A DNA stretch of 64,000 nucleotides from Streptomyces tuirus (lineage in GTDB: Bacteria > Actinomycetota > Actinomycetes > Streptomycetales > Streptomycetaceae): NCBI GenBank assembly GCA_018195615.1, contig JAGTPG010000002.1:1736001-1800000 (forward strand). The letters are read 5' to 3'. Positions 40,606 through 49,649 of the stretch are shown here, in pieces; positions within the stretch are counted from its first letter, which is position 1; every line of letters starts with the position of its first letter. The position numbers and the translations under genes were made by a program. The notes below the pieces were generated by a model. The model was given only the letters and a program-made list of their open reading frames with translations, was not told where the DNA came from and made no database searches.

Positions 40606-40620
40606 TCCGGGCCCGCCTCA
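40586..40620 (-). terminator. apt terminator
   Basis: A 10-base-pair stem (40586-40595 with 40611-40620) plus an inner 4-base-pair stem form a hairpin after the apt stop. Confidence 0.65.
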
Positions 40621-40660
40621 GCGGTGTCGTGCCGGTGCCCACCGGGCTGCCGTGGGCCTT

Positions 40661-41200
40661 CTAGACCGTGAGCAGAGCCTCCAGCGGGGCTCCGTTCAGA
40701 GCCGGTTCCAGGCGGTCGCGGCCGTTCAGGAAGCCGAGCTCCATGAGGACGGCGAGACCCGCGACCTCTGCGCCGGCCCGGCGGATGAGCTGGACCGAGG
40801 CCTCGGCGGTGCCGCCGGTGGCGAGGACGTCGTCGATGATCAGGACGCGGTCCTCGGCGGTCAGGTCCTCGGCGTGCACCTCGATCTCCGCCGAACCATA
40901 CTCCAGGTCGTAGGCCTGGCCGAGGGTGGCTCCGGGGAGCTTGCCCGCCTTGCGTACGGGGATGAAGCCGAGTCCCGCGCGGACGGCGACCGGGGCGCCG
41001 AGGATGAAGCCGCGGGCCTCCAGACCGACGATTTTGGTGGCGCCGCTGCGCTCGGCGATCTCGGCGAGGGCGTCGGTGAGCGCGGTGAACGCCGCCGGAT
41101 CCGCCAGGAGCGGGGTGATGTCCTTGAACATCACGCCCGGCTCCGGGTAGTCGGCCACATCCCTGATGCGGCTGAGCAGCAGCTCCTTGATGTCGGTCAT
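40661..41200 (-). CDS. apt: Adenine phosphoribosyltransferase
   Basis: Salvages adenine to AMP with PRPP. It has 179 residues. PRPP motif DRVLIIDDVLATGGTAEASV is near residue 125, adenine-loop region VGLEARGFILGAPVAVR is near residue 60, and DYPEPGVMFKDITPLLAD is at the N-terminus. ATG start at 41200 overlaps the secF stop by four bases (ATGA). The secD-secF-apt-relA order is an old actinobacterial arrangement. Frame intact. Confidence 0.96.
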   Translation of the reverse strand: MTDIKELLLSRIRDVADYPEPGVMFKDITPLLADPAAFTALTDALAEIAERSGATKIVGLEARGFILGAPVAVRAGLGFIPVRKAGKLPGATLGQAYDLEYGSAEIEVHAEDLTAEDRVLIIDDVLATGGTAEASVQLIRRAGAEVAGLAVLMELGFLNGRDRLEPALNGAPLEALLTV

Positions 41201-42312
41201 CGGCGCTTCCCCGAGGGACGGCCGCGGCCCCGGCTGCGGGACGCTGGCTGGTTGCGCGGACCGACGACCGCGGGTGCGGCGTCCTCGGGCTCGTTCGTGT
41301 ACGACTCGTCGTCGCCCTGGACCTGGGTCTCGCCCTTGGCGGCGGCCTGGGCCCGCTTGGCCAGGACGCGCTTCCGCAGGGCCTTCATCTGCGGCTCACG
41401 CTCCTTGAGGTCGGCGACGAGCGGCGTGGCGATGAAGATCGAGGAGTAGGCACCGGCGGCGAGGCCGACGAACAGCGACAGCGAGATGTCGTTGAGCATG
41501 CCGGCGCCGAGCACACCACCACCGATGAACAGCAGGCCCGCCACCGGCAGCAGCGCGACCACCGTGGTGTTGATGGAGCGGACCAGGGTGCTGTTGATCG
41601 AGCGGTTGGCGATGTCGCTGTAGGTCCAGCGGGTCTGCTTGGTGATGTCCTTCGTCTGTTCCTTGAGGCTGTCGAAGACCACGACCGTGTCGTAGAGCGA
41701 GTAGCCGAGGATGGTCAGCAGACCGATCACCGTGCCCGGCGTGACCTCGAAGCCGACGAGGGCGTAGATGCCCACCGTGATGGTGATGTCGTGGATCAGT
41801 GCGACGAACGCGGCGAGTGCCATGCGCCACTCGAAGGCGATCGCCAGGTAGATCACCACAAGGATCAGGAAGATGCCGAGGCCCTGCCAGGCCTTGCTGG
41901 CGATTTGGTCGCCCCAGCTGGGACCGACCAGTTCGGCGTTGATCTGCTCCGAGTCGATCTTGAGGTCGTCGGAGAGCTTGTCCTTGATCTTGTCGGCCGC
42001 ACCGGTGTCGATGCCGGCGACCTGGATGCGCAGGCTGCCGTCGCCGAGCTTCTGGACGATCGCGTCGTGGCCGGAGGCCTCTTCGGCGTACTCCTCCGCC
42101 TGGGACACCGAGGCGCTGGTGTTCTTCGGGGTGTTGAAGACGGCGCCGCCCTGGAACTCGATGCCCATGTTCAGGCCGCGGACCGTCAGGCCGACGATGG
42201 CCGTGATGGTGATCAGGATCGACAGGCCGTACCAGATCTTGCGGTTCTTGACGAAGTCGTAGCCGATTTCGCCGCGGTGCAACCGGGCGCCGAGGTTGCC
42301 GAGCTTCGACAT
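41197..42312 (-). CDS. secF: Protein translocase subunit SecF
   Basis: Partner of SecD; uses the proton gradient to help late stages of protein export. It has 371 residues from the ATG at 42312; the longer open frame upstream overlaps secD and is not used. Six membrane helices are visible. The first periplasmic domain begins LNMGIEFQGGAVF. Helix 4-5 region has EVTPGTVIGLLTILGYSLYD and the conserved VVFDSLKEQTKD. A basic, low-complexity tail follows. It lies directly after secD. Frame intact. Confidence 0.96.
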   Translation of the reverse strand: MSKLGNLGARLHRGEIGYDFVKNRKIWYGLSILITITAIVGLTVRGLNMGIEFQGGAVFNTPKNTSASVSQAEEYAEEASGHDAIVQKLGDGSLRIQVAGIDTGAADKIKDKLSDDLKIDSEQINAELVGPSWGDQIASKAWQGLGIFLILVVIYLAIAFEWRMALAAFVALIHDITITVGIYALVGFEVTPGTVIGLLTILGYSLYDTVVVFDSLKEQTKDITKQTRWTYSDIANRSINSTLVRSINTTVVALLPVAGLLFIGGGVLGAGMLNDISLSLFVGLAAGAYSSIFIATPLVADLKEREPQMKALRKRVLAKRAQAAAKGETQVQGDDESYTNEPEDAAPAVVGPRNQPASRSRGRGRPSGKRR

Positions 42313-42313
42313 C

Positions 42314-44080
42314 TCACGCCTCCTTCGTCTCGACGGGGGCGGAGGGACGGCGGGTGCGGCGCAGCGGCGGCTGGGCACCCAGGCTCTTCGGGTCGAGGCC
42401 GGACCACTTGTGGCCGCCTGCGAAGAAGGGGCGGCGGGCCATCAGCGTCAGCAGCGGCTTGGTGAAGAGGAACACGACGACGACGTCGAGCACGGTGGTC
42501 AGGCCGAGCGTGAACGCGAAGCCCTGGACCTTGCCGACCGTGACGATGAAGAGCACCGCGGCGGCGAGGAACGACACGAAGTCGGAGACCAGGATGGTGC
42601 GCCGGGCGCGCGGCCAGGCCCGCTCGACGGCGGGGCGCAGCGAGCGGCCCTCCCGGATCTCGTCGCGGACGCGTTCGAAGTACACGATGAACGAGTCCGC
42701 CGTGATGCCGATGGCGACGATGGCTCCGCACACGGCCGGCAGGTTCAGCGCGAAGCCGATCGTCGGGCCGAGCAGCGCCATGATCGTGTAGGTCAGGGCG
42801 GCGGAGACCAGCAGCGAGAGGATCGCGATGAACGCCAGGCCGCGGTAGTAGACCAGCAGGTAGATGACGACGAGCGCGAGACCGATCGCGCCGGCGATCA
42901 GACCGGCTCGCAGCTGGTCACTGCCGAGCGCGGCGGTGACGGTGGAAACGCTGTCCTCCCGGAAGCTCAGCGGCAGCGCACCGTACGACAGCATGTTGGC
43001 CAGCTCCTGGGCGGACTGCTGCGTGAAGTTGCCCGAGATCTCCGCGTTGCCGCCGGTCAGGGCCTGGCGGACGTACGGGTCGGAGACCACGTCACCGTCC
43101 AGGACGATCGCGAACTGGTTCTGCGGGGACTGGTTCTGCGCCAGCTTGCCGGTGATGGCGGCGAACTTCTTGGCACCACCGCCCGTGAAGTCCATCTGGA
43201 CCGTCCAGCCCGCACCGCTCTGGGTGTTCAGGATGGCCTGGGCCTTGTCGACGTCGGTGCCGTCGACCTCGGCGGGGCCGAGGATGTACTTCTGCCACTG
43301 GCCCTGCGAGTTCTGGCCGCAGGCGAGGGTCGACTCGGAGGCCTTGACGCCGTCGCCGACCGTGCCGCGGGTCTTCTCGTCGGTGCAGTCGAGCTGGGCG
43401 TACCGCTCCTGGAGCTTGCTCGGGTCGTCGCTGGAGGCGCCGCCGGTCGCGGACGGGGAGGGGCTGGCCTTCGCCTTGTCCGAGGCGCTCGCGGACGGTG
43501 TCGCGTCGGCCTTCAGCGCGTCCGTGACGGCGCGGCCCTGCGTGGTGGGGCTCGCGGACGGGGATGCCGAGTTCTTGTCGGTGGCCTCGGGCTTGTCACT
43601 GGCCTTGCCCGACGGCTCGCCCGAGGGGCTGCCGGTGGGGCTCGGCGAGGGGCTGGCCGTGCCGTTGCCGCCGGAGACCTCGGTGGCGAGGACCGGGCGG
43701 AAGTAGAGCTTGGCGGTGGTACCGACCTGCTTGCGGGCCTGCTCGGAGTTCGTCCCCTTGGGGATGTTGACAATGATGTTGTCGCGGCCCTGCGTCTGGA
43801 CCTCTGCCTCCTGAACGCCCAGACCATTGACACGGCGCTCCATGATGGAGACGGCGGTGTCCATGTTGGTCTTGTTGATCGCCGCCTCGTTGCCGGCCTC
43901 GGGAACCGCCTCGAGCGTGATGCTCGTACCGCCGGCCAGGTCGATGCCGAGACGCGGGGTGGTGTGCCCCGAGGCGAACATTCCGCCGGTGAGCGCCGCG
44001 ATGGCGATCAGGATCAGGGCCAGCGAGCGCCCCGGCTTGCTCTGGGCGCTCGCGTTCCGGCCCTTTTTAGGTGTGGCCAC
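42314..44080 (-). CDS. secD: Protein translocase subunit SecD
   Basis: Integral membrane partner of SecF, with a large external P1 domain. It has 588 residues. N-terminal helix at about 19-36, then the conserved RLGIDLAGGTSITLEA. Residues about 137-219 are a Ser/Pro/Ala/Lys-rich insertion without predicted structure. The second external region has FTGGGAKKFAAITGKLAQ, and the C-terminal helices carry the ICGxx-type GIVAIGITADSF-like site, here AIVAIGITADSFIVYFERVR. Start GTG at 44080. Separated from yajC by a very strong hairpin. Frame intact. Confidence 0.95.
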   Translation of the reverse strand: MATPKKGRNASAQSKPGRSLALILIAIAALTGGMFASGHTTPRLGIDLAGGTSITLEAVPEAGNEAAINKTNMDTAVSIMERRVNGLGVQEAEVQTQGRDNIIVNIPKGTNSEQARKQVGTTAKLYFRPVLATEVSGGNGTASPSPSPTGSPSGEPSGKASDKPEATDKNSASPSASPTTQGRAVTDALKADATPSASASDKAKASPSPSATGGASSDDPSKLQERYAQLDCTDEKTRGTVGDGVKASESTLACGQNSQGQWQKYILGPAEVDGTDVDKAQAILNTQSGAGWTVQMDFTGGGAKKFAAITGKLAQNQSPQNQFAIVLDGDVVSDPYVRQALTGGNAEISGNFTQQSAQELANMLSYGALPLSFREDSVSTVTAALGSDQLRAGLIAGAIGLALVVIYLLVYYRGLAFIAILSLLVSAALTYTIMALLGPTIGFALNLPAVCGAIVAIGITADSFIVYFERVRDEIREGRSLRPAVERAWPRARRTILVSDFVSFLAAAVLFIVTVGKVQGFAFTLGLTTVLDVVVVFLFTKPLLTLMARRPFFAGGHKWSGLDPKSLGAQPPLRRTRRPSAPVETKEA

Positions 44081-44166
44081 CTTCTCGTACTCCCTCTCGG
44101 GCCGCCTCGCTCCGGATCGGCGGACGGGCGGCCATGACTAATGTCGGGATTCCGTGCGAGCTGGGC

Positions 44167-44209
44167 GTGTCCCGGGGTGCGCGGGACGAGCCCGCGCACC
44201 CCGGGACAC
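44167..44209 (-). terminator. Hairpin between yajC and secD
   Basis: A perfect 19-base-pair stem (44167-44185 with 44191-44209) and a 5-base loop start three bases after the yajC stop. It is inside what is usually a continuous yajC-secD-secF operon. Confidence 0.8.
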
Positions 44210-44211
44210 GA

Positions 44212-44707
44212 CTACTTCGCCTCGGAGTCGCCGTCGGTCTTCTTCGGCTCTTCGTCCGCCTTCGCCTCGCCGGCCGGGGCGTCGTCGGCGGGCTCGTCGC
44301 CCGCGTCCTTCTTGCCGAGGTCGACGGCCTTGTCGTCAGCGGGGCGTCGGCGGCGGAGTCGCCGGTCTCGGTGAGGGAGGAGGCGTCGTCCGGGACGATG
44401 TCGGCGTCGGACTTCAGGTCGTGCTCGATGCCGTGGACGATGCGGTTGTACTCGTCGTCGGTGAGGACGGCACCGATGGCGTTCTTGGCGAAAAGGAGCT
44501 CGACGCCGGGGCCGGCGTCGACGAGGACGGTGTCCTCGTTGACCTCCTTGACCGTGGCGTACATGCCCCGATGGTGCGGACACCGCTGCCGGGCTGCATT
44601 TGGTTCCGCATCTCCACGGCCTGCTGCTGCTTCTTCTTGGCCGACCGGGTCATCAGGAACATGGCCCCGATGAGCACGATGAACGGGAGGAGGGTCAGGA
44701 GACTCAC
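44212..44707 (-). CDS. yajC: Preprotein translocase accessory subunit YajC, two apparent frameshifts
   Basis: Small partner of SecDF. N-terminal membrane helix (LLTLLPFIVLIGAMFLMT) followed by RSAKKKQQQAVEMRNQMQPG and the conserved core MYATVKEVNEDTVLVDAGPG. The C-terminal 60 residues are acidic and lysine-rich. Breaks at 44566-44569 (ATCGGGGCATG restores VRTIGGMYATV) and 44341-44344 (GCCCCGCTG restores DAPADDKAVDLG) each need one base on the minus strand. The corrected length is 165 residues. GTG start at 44707 after AAGGAAG. Confidence 0.92.
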
Positions 44708-44893
44708 GGGTCGGTACTTCCTTCACACGACCGCGCTGTGAGCGGCCAGATGGTTGGGGGTCTGTACACCGCCGACAAAGGCGGCATCGGCGGAGTCTAA
44801 GCGAGTCCGCGCGCATGGAACAACGCTCAGCATGGCACCGGGGTTCCTGCTCCGGCCACTGGCCTCGCCGTCCCCGGAGGTGTGACGGCGACG

Positions 44894-45964
44894 TCAGGCC
44901 CCGAACAGGTCCTGTTGTCCGTTTCCCGCGCTCTGGGAGCGGGGCGGGGTGAGGCCGAGATGCGCCCATGCGGCAGGGGTGGCGACCCGGCCGCGCGGGG
45001 TGCGGGCGAGCAGTCCCTCCCTCACCAGGAAGGGCTCGGCGACTTCTTCCACGGTCTCACGTTCCTCCCCCACCGCGACGGCGAGCGTGGACAGGCCGAC
45101 CGGGCCGCCGCTGAACAGCTTGAGCAGGGCTTCGAGCACGGCCCGGTCGAGGCGGTCGAGGCCGCGCTCGTCCACCTCGTAGACGGCGAGGGCGGCGGCC
45201 GCGATGTCCCTGGTGATCAGCCCGTCGGCCTTGACCTGGGCGTAGTCCCGGACGCGGCGGAGCAGGCGGTTGGCGATGCGGGGTGTGCCGCGGGAGCGGC
45301 CGGCGATCTCGGCGGCGCCGTCCGCGTCGATCTCGACCTCGAGGAGGTTCGCCGAGCGGTGGATGACCCGCTCCAGTTCGGCCGGTTCGTAGAACTCCAT
45401 GTGGGCGGTGAAGCCGAAGCGGTCGCGCAGCGGGGGCGGCAGCAGACCCGCGCGCGTGGTGGCGCCGACCAGGGTGAACGGGGGCAGCTCCAGCGGGATG
45501 GCGGTGGCTCCGGGGCCTTTGCCGACGATGACGTCGACGCGGAAGTCCTCCATCGCCATGTACAGCATCTCCTCGGCGGGCCGGGACATGCGATGGATCT
45601 CGTCGAGGAAGAGGACCTCTCCCTCCTGGAGGGAGGAGAGGATCGCGGCGAGGTCGCCGGCGTGCTGGATGGCGGGGCCCGAGGTGATGCGGATGGGGGC
45701 GCCCATCTCGGCCGCGATGATCATCGACAGGGTGGTCTTGCCGAGGCCGGGGGCGCCGGAGAGCAGCACGTGGTCGGCGGTGGCGCCCCGCGCGCGTGCG
45801 GCGCGCAGGACGAGGTCGAGCTGCTCGCGGACCTTTTCCTGGCCGATGAACTCGTCCAGGTCCTTGGGGCGCAGGGCGGCCTCGACGGCCTGGTCCTCAC
45901 GGTCGGCGACGGAGTCCACCAGCCGCTCGGCGGCCGGGGTGTCGGTCGTGTCGTCCCAGTTCAT
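44894..45964 (-). CDS. ruvB: Holliday junction branch migration helicase RuvB
   Basis: Hexameric motor that drives Holliday junction migration with RuvA. It has 356 residues. Walker A SGAPGLGKTTLSMII, Walker B EGEVLFLDEIHRMSRPAEE, sensor 1 FTLVGATTRAGLLPPPLRDR and the C-terminal winged-helix domain (GLSTLAVAVGEERETVEEVA) are present. ATG start at 45964, 24 bases after ruvA. It is the last gene of ruvC-ruvA-ruvB. Frame intact. Confidence 0.97.
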   Translation of the reverse strand: MNWDDTTDTPAAERLVDSVADREDQAVEAALRPKDLDEFIGQEKVREQLDLVLRAARARGATADHVLLSGAPGLGKTTLSMIIAAEMGAPIRITSGPAIQHAGDLAAILSSLQEGEVLFLDEIHRMSRPAEEMLYMAMEDFRVDVIVGKGPGATAIPLELPPFTLVGATTRAGLLPPPLRDRFGFTAHMEFYEPAELERVIHRSANLLEVEIDADGAAEIAGRSRGTPRIANRLLRRVRDYAQVKADGLITRDIAAAALAVYEVDERGLDRLDRAVLEALLKLFSGGPVGLSTLAVAVGEERETVEEVAEPFLVREGLLARTPRGRVATPAAWAHLGLTPPRSQSAGNGQQDLFGA

Positions 45965-45988
45965 GTGGTGTGCCTCGGGGGTGGGGGT

Positions 45989-46594
45989 TCAGCGGGCGCG
46001 GTTCAGTGTCTGGAGGGCCGCCTTGAGCAGCTGCCCGACCTGCGGCGTGCCCTGGGCGGCCTCGGCCTGCGGGGCCACGGCGGTCACCGCCTCGTCGGCC
46101 TCCCGGGTCGCGTACCCGAGGCCGATCAGGGCGGCGTGCAGCTGGTCGCGCCAGCCGGTGCTGACGGGTGCGCCGACGGCGGGCGCGCCGAGCGGCTCGC
46201 CGAGGCGGTCCTTCAGCTCCAGGAGGAGCTTCTGGGCGCCCTTCTTGCCGATGCCGGGGACGGCGGTGAGCGCCTTCTCGTCGCCGGTCGCGACGGCCCG
46301 CCGCAGCGCGTCCGGGGTGTGCACGGCCAGCATGGCCTGGGCGAGTCGCGGGCCTACTCCGCTCGCCGTCTGGAGCAGTTCGAAGACCTGTCGCTCGTCG
46401 TCGTCCGCGAAACCGTACAGGGTCAGCGAGTCCTCCCGTACGACGAGGGAGGTGTGCAGCTTGGCGGCCTGACCCATCCGGAGTGTGGACAGCGTGTTCG
46501 GCGTGCACTGCACGGCCATGCCGACGCCGCCGACCTCGACGACCGCGGCGTCGGGGGCGAGCGCGGCGACCGTGCCGCTGACGAAGGCGATCAT
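45989..46594 (-). CDS. ruvA: Holliday junction DNA-binding protein RuvA
   Basis: Tetrameric junction-binding partner of RuvB. It has 201 residues. The N-terminal OB domain is MIAFVSGTVAALAPDAAVVE. Helix-hairpin-helix motifs are LLQTASGVGPRLAQAML and TAVPGIGKKGAQKLLLELKD. The C-terminal domain III (ALIGLGYATREADEAVTAV) contacts RuvB. The ATG start overlaps the ruvC stop (ATGA). Frame intact. Confidence 0.97.
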   Translation of the reverse strand: MIAFVSGTVAALAPDAAVVEVGGVGMAVQCTPNTLSTLRMGQAAKLHTSLVVREDSLTLYGFADDDERQVFELLQTASGVGPRLAQAMLAVHTPDALRRAVATGDEKALTAVPGIGKKGAQKLLLELKDRLGEPLGAPAVGAPVSTGWRDQLHAALIGLGYATREADEAVTAVAPQAEAAQGTPQVGQLLKAALQTLNRAR

Positions 46595-47121
46595 GCCGTA
46601 CGGCCTTTCGATGTGTGCAGGGCGACGGCCTGCTGGAGTCGGTTCTGGGCGGGGGCGCGCCAGATGTGGCAGATGGCGAGGGCGAGGGCGTCGGCCGCGT
46701 CGGCGGGCTTGGGCGGTGCGCTGAGCCGCAGCAGGCGGGTGACCATGGCGCCGACCTGGGCCTTGTCGGCCCGGCCGCTGCCGGTGACGGCGGCCTTGAC
46801 CTCACTGGGTGTGTGCAGTGCCACGGGGATCCCGCGGCGGGCGGCGCAGAGCATGGCGACGGCGCTGGCCTGGGCGGTGCCCATCACCGTACGGACGTTG
46901 TGCTGGCTGAAGACGCGCTCGACGGCGACGCATTCCGGCCGGTGCTCGTCCAGCCATTGTTCGACGCCCTGCTCGATGGCGACGAGGCGGTGGCCGAGGT
47001 CCGCGTCGGCGGGCGTGCGGACGACGCCGACGCCGATCATCGTGAGCGGCCGCCCGGCGACGCCCTCGACCACGCCGACACCGCACCGGGTCAGTCCCGG
47101 GTCCACCCCCAGCACGCGCAC
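46591..47121 (-). CDS. ruvC: Holliday junction endonuclease RuvC
   Basis: RNase H-fold resolvase that cuts Holliday junctions. It has 176 residues from the GTG at 47121-47119, which has GGGAGG four bases upstream; the longer open frame adds unrelated residues. Catalytic residues are Asp7 in VLGVDPGLTRCG, Glu in CVAVERVFSQHN, and the Asp pair in KPADAADALALAICH. It leads the ruvCAB group, 198 bases after yebC. Frame intact. Confidence 0.96.
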   Translation of the reverse strand: MRVLGVDPGLTRCGVGVVEGVAGRPLTMIGVGVVRTPADADLGHRLVAIEQGVEQWLDEHRPECVAVERVFSQHNVRTVMGTAQASAVAMLCAARRGIPVALHTPSEVKAAVTGSGRADKAQVGAMVTRLLRLSAPPKPADAADALALAICHIWRAPAQNRLQQAVALHTSKGRTA

Positions 47122-47262
47122 GCGCCCTCCCTTTTGTGCGGCTGAACCGCCGCCGCTGTCGCGGACCTGGCTGAGCACCGTCGTGGTTCCTCAATTGATG
47201 GTCGCGGTCCGTGGACGGTGATCTTGACCAAGCCAGGCTATCTGCTACCACCGACAACGACA

Positions 47263-47294
47263 GCGGGCCGGAAGACTCATGTCCCCCGGCCCGC
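47263..47294 (-). terminator. yebC terminator
   Basis: A 9-base-pair stem (47263-47271 with 47286-47294) and a 14-base loop lie 25 bases after the yebC stop. Confidence 0.6.
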
Positions 47295-47319
47295 CGAGAT
47301 CGCGGCATTCGCGGCAGCG

Positions 47320-48072
47320 TTACGCGTCGACCTTCTCCATGACCTCGTCGCTGACGTCGAAGTTGGCGAAGACGTTCTGCACGTCGTCGCTGTCCTCGAG
47401 CGCGTCGATCAGCTTGAAGATCTTCTTGGCGCCCTCCTCGTCCAGTTCGACCTGCATGGTCGGGACGAAGTTGGCGTCGGCGGAGTCGTAGTCGATGCCG
47501 GCGTCCTGGAGGGCGGTGCGGACCGCGACCAGGTCGGTGGCCTCGCTGAGGACCTCGAAGTTCTCACCGAGGTCGTTGACCTCCTCGGCGCCCGCGTCGA
47601 GCACGGCGGTCAGCACGTCGTCCTCGGTGAGCTCGCCCTTGGGGACGATCACGACGCCCTTGCGGTTGAACAGGTACGACACCGAGCCCGGGTCGGCCAT
47701 GGAGCCGCCGTTGCGGGTCATGGCGACGCGGACCTCGGAGGCGGCGCGGTTGCGGTTGTCGGTGAGGCACTCGATGAGCACCGCGACACCGTTGGGGCCG
47801 TAGCCCTCGTACATGATCGTCTCGTAGTCGGCGCCGCCGGCCTCCAGGCCCGCGCCGCGCTTGACCGCAGAGTCGATGTTCTTGTTGGGGACCGACGACT
47901 TCTTGGCCTTCTGGATGGCGTCGTAGAGCGTCGGGTTGCCCTCGGGGTCGGCGCCGCCCATCCGGGCCGCCACCTCGATGTTCTTGATCAGCTTCGCGAA
48001 GAGCTTGCCGCGCTTGGCATCGATGACGGCCTTCTTGTGCTTCGTCGTGGCCCATTTAGAGTGGCCGGACAT
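47320..48072 (-). CDS. YebC/PmpR-family protein
   Basis: A 250-residue member of the YebC family. Members were long annotated as transcription regulators; recent work on relatives points to a role in translation at proline-rich stretches. The start SGHSKWATTKHKKAVIDAKR is the family signature, and NKNIDSAVKRGAG and EGYGPNGVAVLIECLTDNRN follow. It lies next to ruvC and pdxT, as in mycobacteria. ATG start at 48072. Frame intact. Confidence 0.94.
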   Translation of the reverse strand: MSGHSKWATTKHKKAVIDAKRGKLFAKLIKNIEVAARMGGADPEGNPTLYDAIQKAKKSSVPNKNIDSAVKRGAGLEAGGADYETIMYEGYGPNGVAVLIECLTDNRNRAASEVRVAMTRNGGSMADPGSVSYLFNRKGVVIVPKGELTEDDVLTAVLDAGAEEVNDLGENFEVLSEATDLVAVRTALQDAGIDYDSADANFVPTMQVELDEEGAKKIFKLIDALEDSDDVQNVFANFDVSDEVMEKVDA

Positions 48073-48120
48073 CTGCCTGTCTCCTTCGCGTAACCCATCT
48101 CAGCAACGAACGCAGGAATC

Positions 48121-48729
48121 CTACAAGGACTCGGCTGCCCGGTTCTCGCGCACCATGTCGACGAACAGGGCGTGCACGCGGTGGTCGCCGGTCAGTTCCG
48201 GGTGGAACGAGGTGGCCAGGGCGTTGCCCTGGCGGACCGCGACGATGTGGCCGTCGTGCTCGGCGAGCACCTCGGCCCCGGCACCGACGGACTCCACCCA
48301 GGGGGCGCGGATGAAGACGCCTTCGACGGGGTCGCCTTGGACGCCCTTGAGGTCGACGGCCGCCTCGAAGGACTCGTTCTGGCGGCCGAAGGCGTTGCGG
48401 CGCACGATCATGTCGATGCCGCCGATGGTCTCCTGGCCCGAGCGCGGGTCGAGGATCTTGTCGGCGAGCATGATCATGCCGGCGCAGGTGCCGTAGACGG
48501 GCATGCCGTCCCGCACGCGTGCGCGGAGGGGTTCCATCACTCCGAACAGGACGGCCAGCTTGGAGATGGTGGTGGACTCGCCGCCCGGGATGACCAGGCC
48601 GTCCACCTCGGCGAGCTCTTCGGGGCGCCGCACCGGCCTGGCCACGGCATCGGCCGCGGCCAGGGCGACGAGGTGCTCCCGGACGTCGCCCTGGAGGGCC
48701 AGGACGCCGATCACAGGTGCTTCGGTCAT
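48121..48729 (-). CDS. pdxT: Pyridoxal 5'-phosphate synthase glutaminase subunit PdxT
   Basis: Releases ammonia from glutamine for PdxS. It has 202 residues from the ATG at 48729. Class I amidotransferase triad: nucleophile Cys in VYGTCAGMIMLAD, and His and Glu in TSFHPELTGD. The GVLALQGDVREHL start and LVIPGGESTTISKL are diagnostic. It lies 14 bases after pdxS. Frame intact. Confidence 0.96.
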   Translation of the reverse strand: MTEAPVIGVLALQGDVREHLVALAAADAVARPVRRPEELAEVDGLVIPGGESTTISKLAVLFGVMEPLRARVRDGMPVYGTCAGMIMLADKILDPRSGQETIGGIDMIVRRNAFGRQNESFEAAVDLKGVQGDPVEGVFIRAPWVESVGAGAEVLAEHDGHIVAVRQGNALATSFHPELTGDHRVHALFVDMVRENRAAESL

Positions 48730-48743
48730 GTCTCTGATGTGCC

Positions 48744-49649
48744 TTACCAGCCGCGGTTGGCGTAGCGCTCGGTCTCGGGGAGGGTGTCGCAGTTGATGCC
48801 GACCATGGCCTCGCCGAGGTTGCGGGACGCGTCGGCGATGATCTTCGGGTCGTCGTAGAAGGTGGTGGCCTTCACGATGGCGGCGGCGCGCTTGGCCGGG
48901 TCGCCGGACTTGAAGATGCCGGAGCCGACGAAGACGCCCTCGGCGCCGAGCTGACGCATCAGGGCCGCGTCGGCCGGGGTGGCGACGCCGCCGGCGGAGA
49001 ACAGCACGACCGGGAGCTTGCCGAGCTCGGCGACCTCCTTGACCAGCTCGTACGGGGCGCGCAGCTCCTTGGCGGCGGCGTACAGCTCGTGGTTGTCGAA
49101 GCCGCGCAGCTTGGCGATCTCGTTCTTGATCTGGCGCAGGTGGCGGACGGCCTCGACGACGTTGCCGGTGCCGGCCTCGCCCTTGGAGCGGATCATCGCG
49201 GCGCCCTCGGCGATGCGGCGCAGGGCCTCGCCCAGGTTGGTGGCACCGCAGACGAACGGCGTGGTGAAGGCCCACTTGTCGGAGTGGTTGACCTCGTCGG
49301 CCGGGGTGAGGACCTCGGACTCGTCGATGTAGTCGACGCCGAGGGACTGCAGCACCTGGGCCTCGACGAAGTGGCCGATCCGGGACTTGGCCATCACCGG
49401 GATGGAGACCGCGTCGATGATGCCTTCGATCATGTCCGGGTCGGACATGCGGGCCACGCCGCCGTCCTTGCGGATGTCGGCCGGGACCCGCTCCAGCGCC
49501 ATCACGGCGACGGCGCCCGCGTCCTCGGCGATCTTCGCCTGCTCCGGCGTGACGACGTCCATGATGACGCCGCCCTTGAGCTGCTCGGCCATGCCGCGCT
49601 TCACACGGGCGGTGCCGGTCTCGGGAGCCTGGGTTTCGGAGATGGACAC
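48744..49649 (-). CDS. pdxS: Pyridoxal 5'-phosphate synthase subunit PdxS
   Basis: TIM-barrel enzyme that builds PLP from ribose 5-phosphate, glyceraldehyde 3-phosphate and ammonia. It has 301 residues from the GTG at 49649-49647. Catalytic lysines lie in GGVIMDVVTPEQAKIAEDAG (upstream) and PVMAKSRIGHFVEAQ; phosphate-binding GGVATPADAALM and GVFVGSGIFKSGDP are present. The upstream open frame is not used because SISETQ is a normal start. First gene of pdxST. Frame intact. Confidence 0.96.
   Translation of the reverse strand: MSISETQAPETGTARVKRGMAEQLKGGVIMDVVTPEQAKIAEDAGAVAVMALERVPADIRKDGGVARMSDPDMIEGIIDAVSIPVMAKSRIGHFVEAQVLQSLGVDYIDESEVLTPADEVNHSDKWAFTTPFVCGATNLGEALRRIAEGAAMIRSKGEAGTGNVVEAVRHLRQIKNEIAKLRGFDNHELYAAAKELRAPYELVKEVAELGKLPVVLFSAGGVATPADAALMRQLGAEGVFVGSGIFKSGDPAKRAAAIVKATTFYDDPKIIADASRNLGEAMVGINCDTLPETERYANRGW

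Noticed and set aside
44882..47221. 779-codon open frame on the plus strand
   Set aside because: It is antisense to ruvB, ruvA and ruvC, all well supported on the minus strand.
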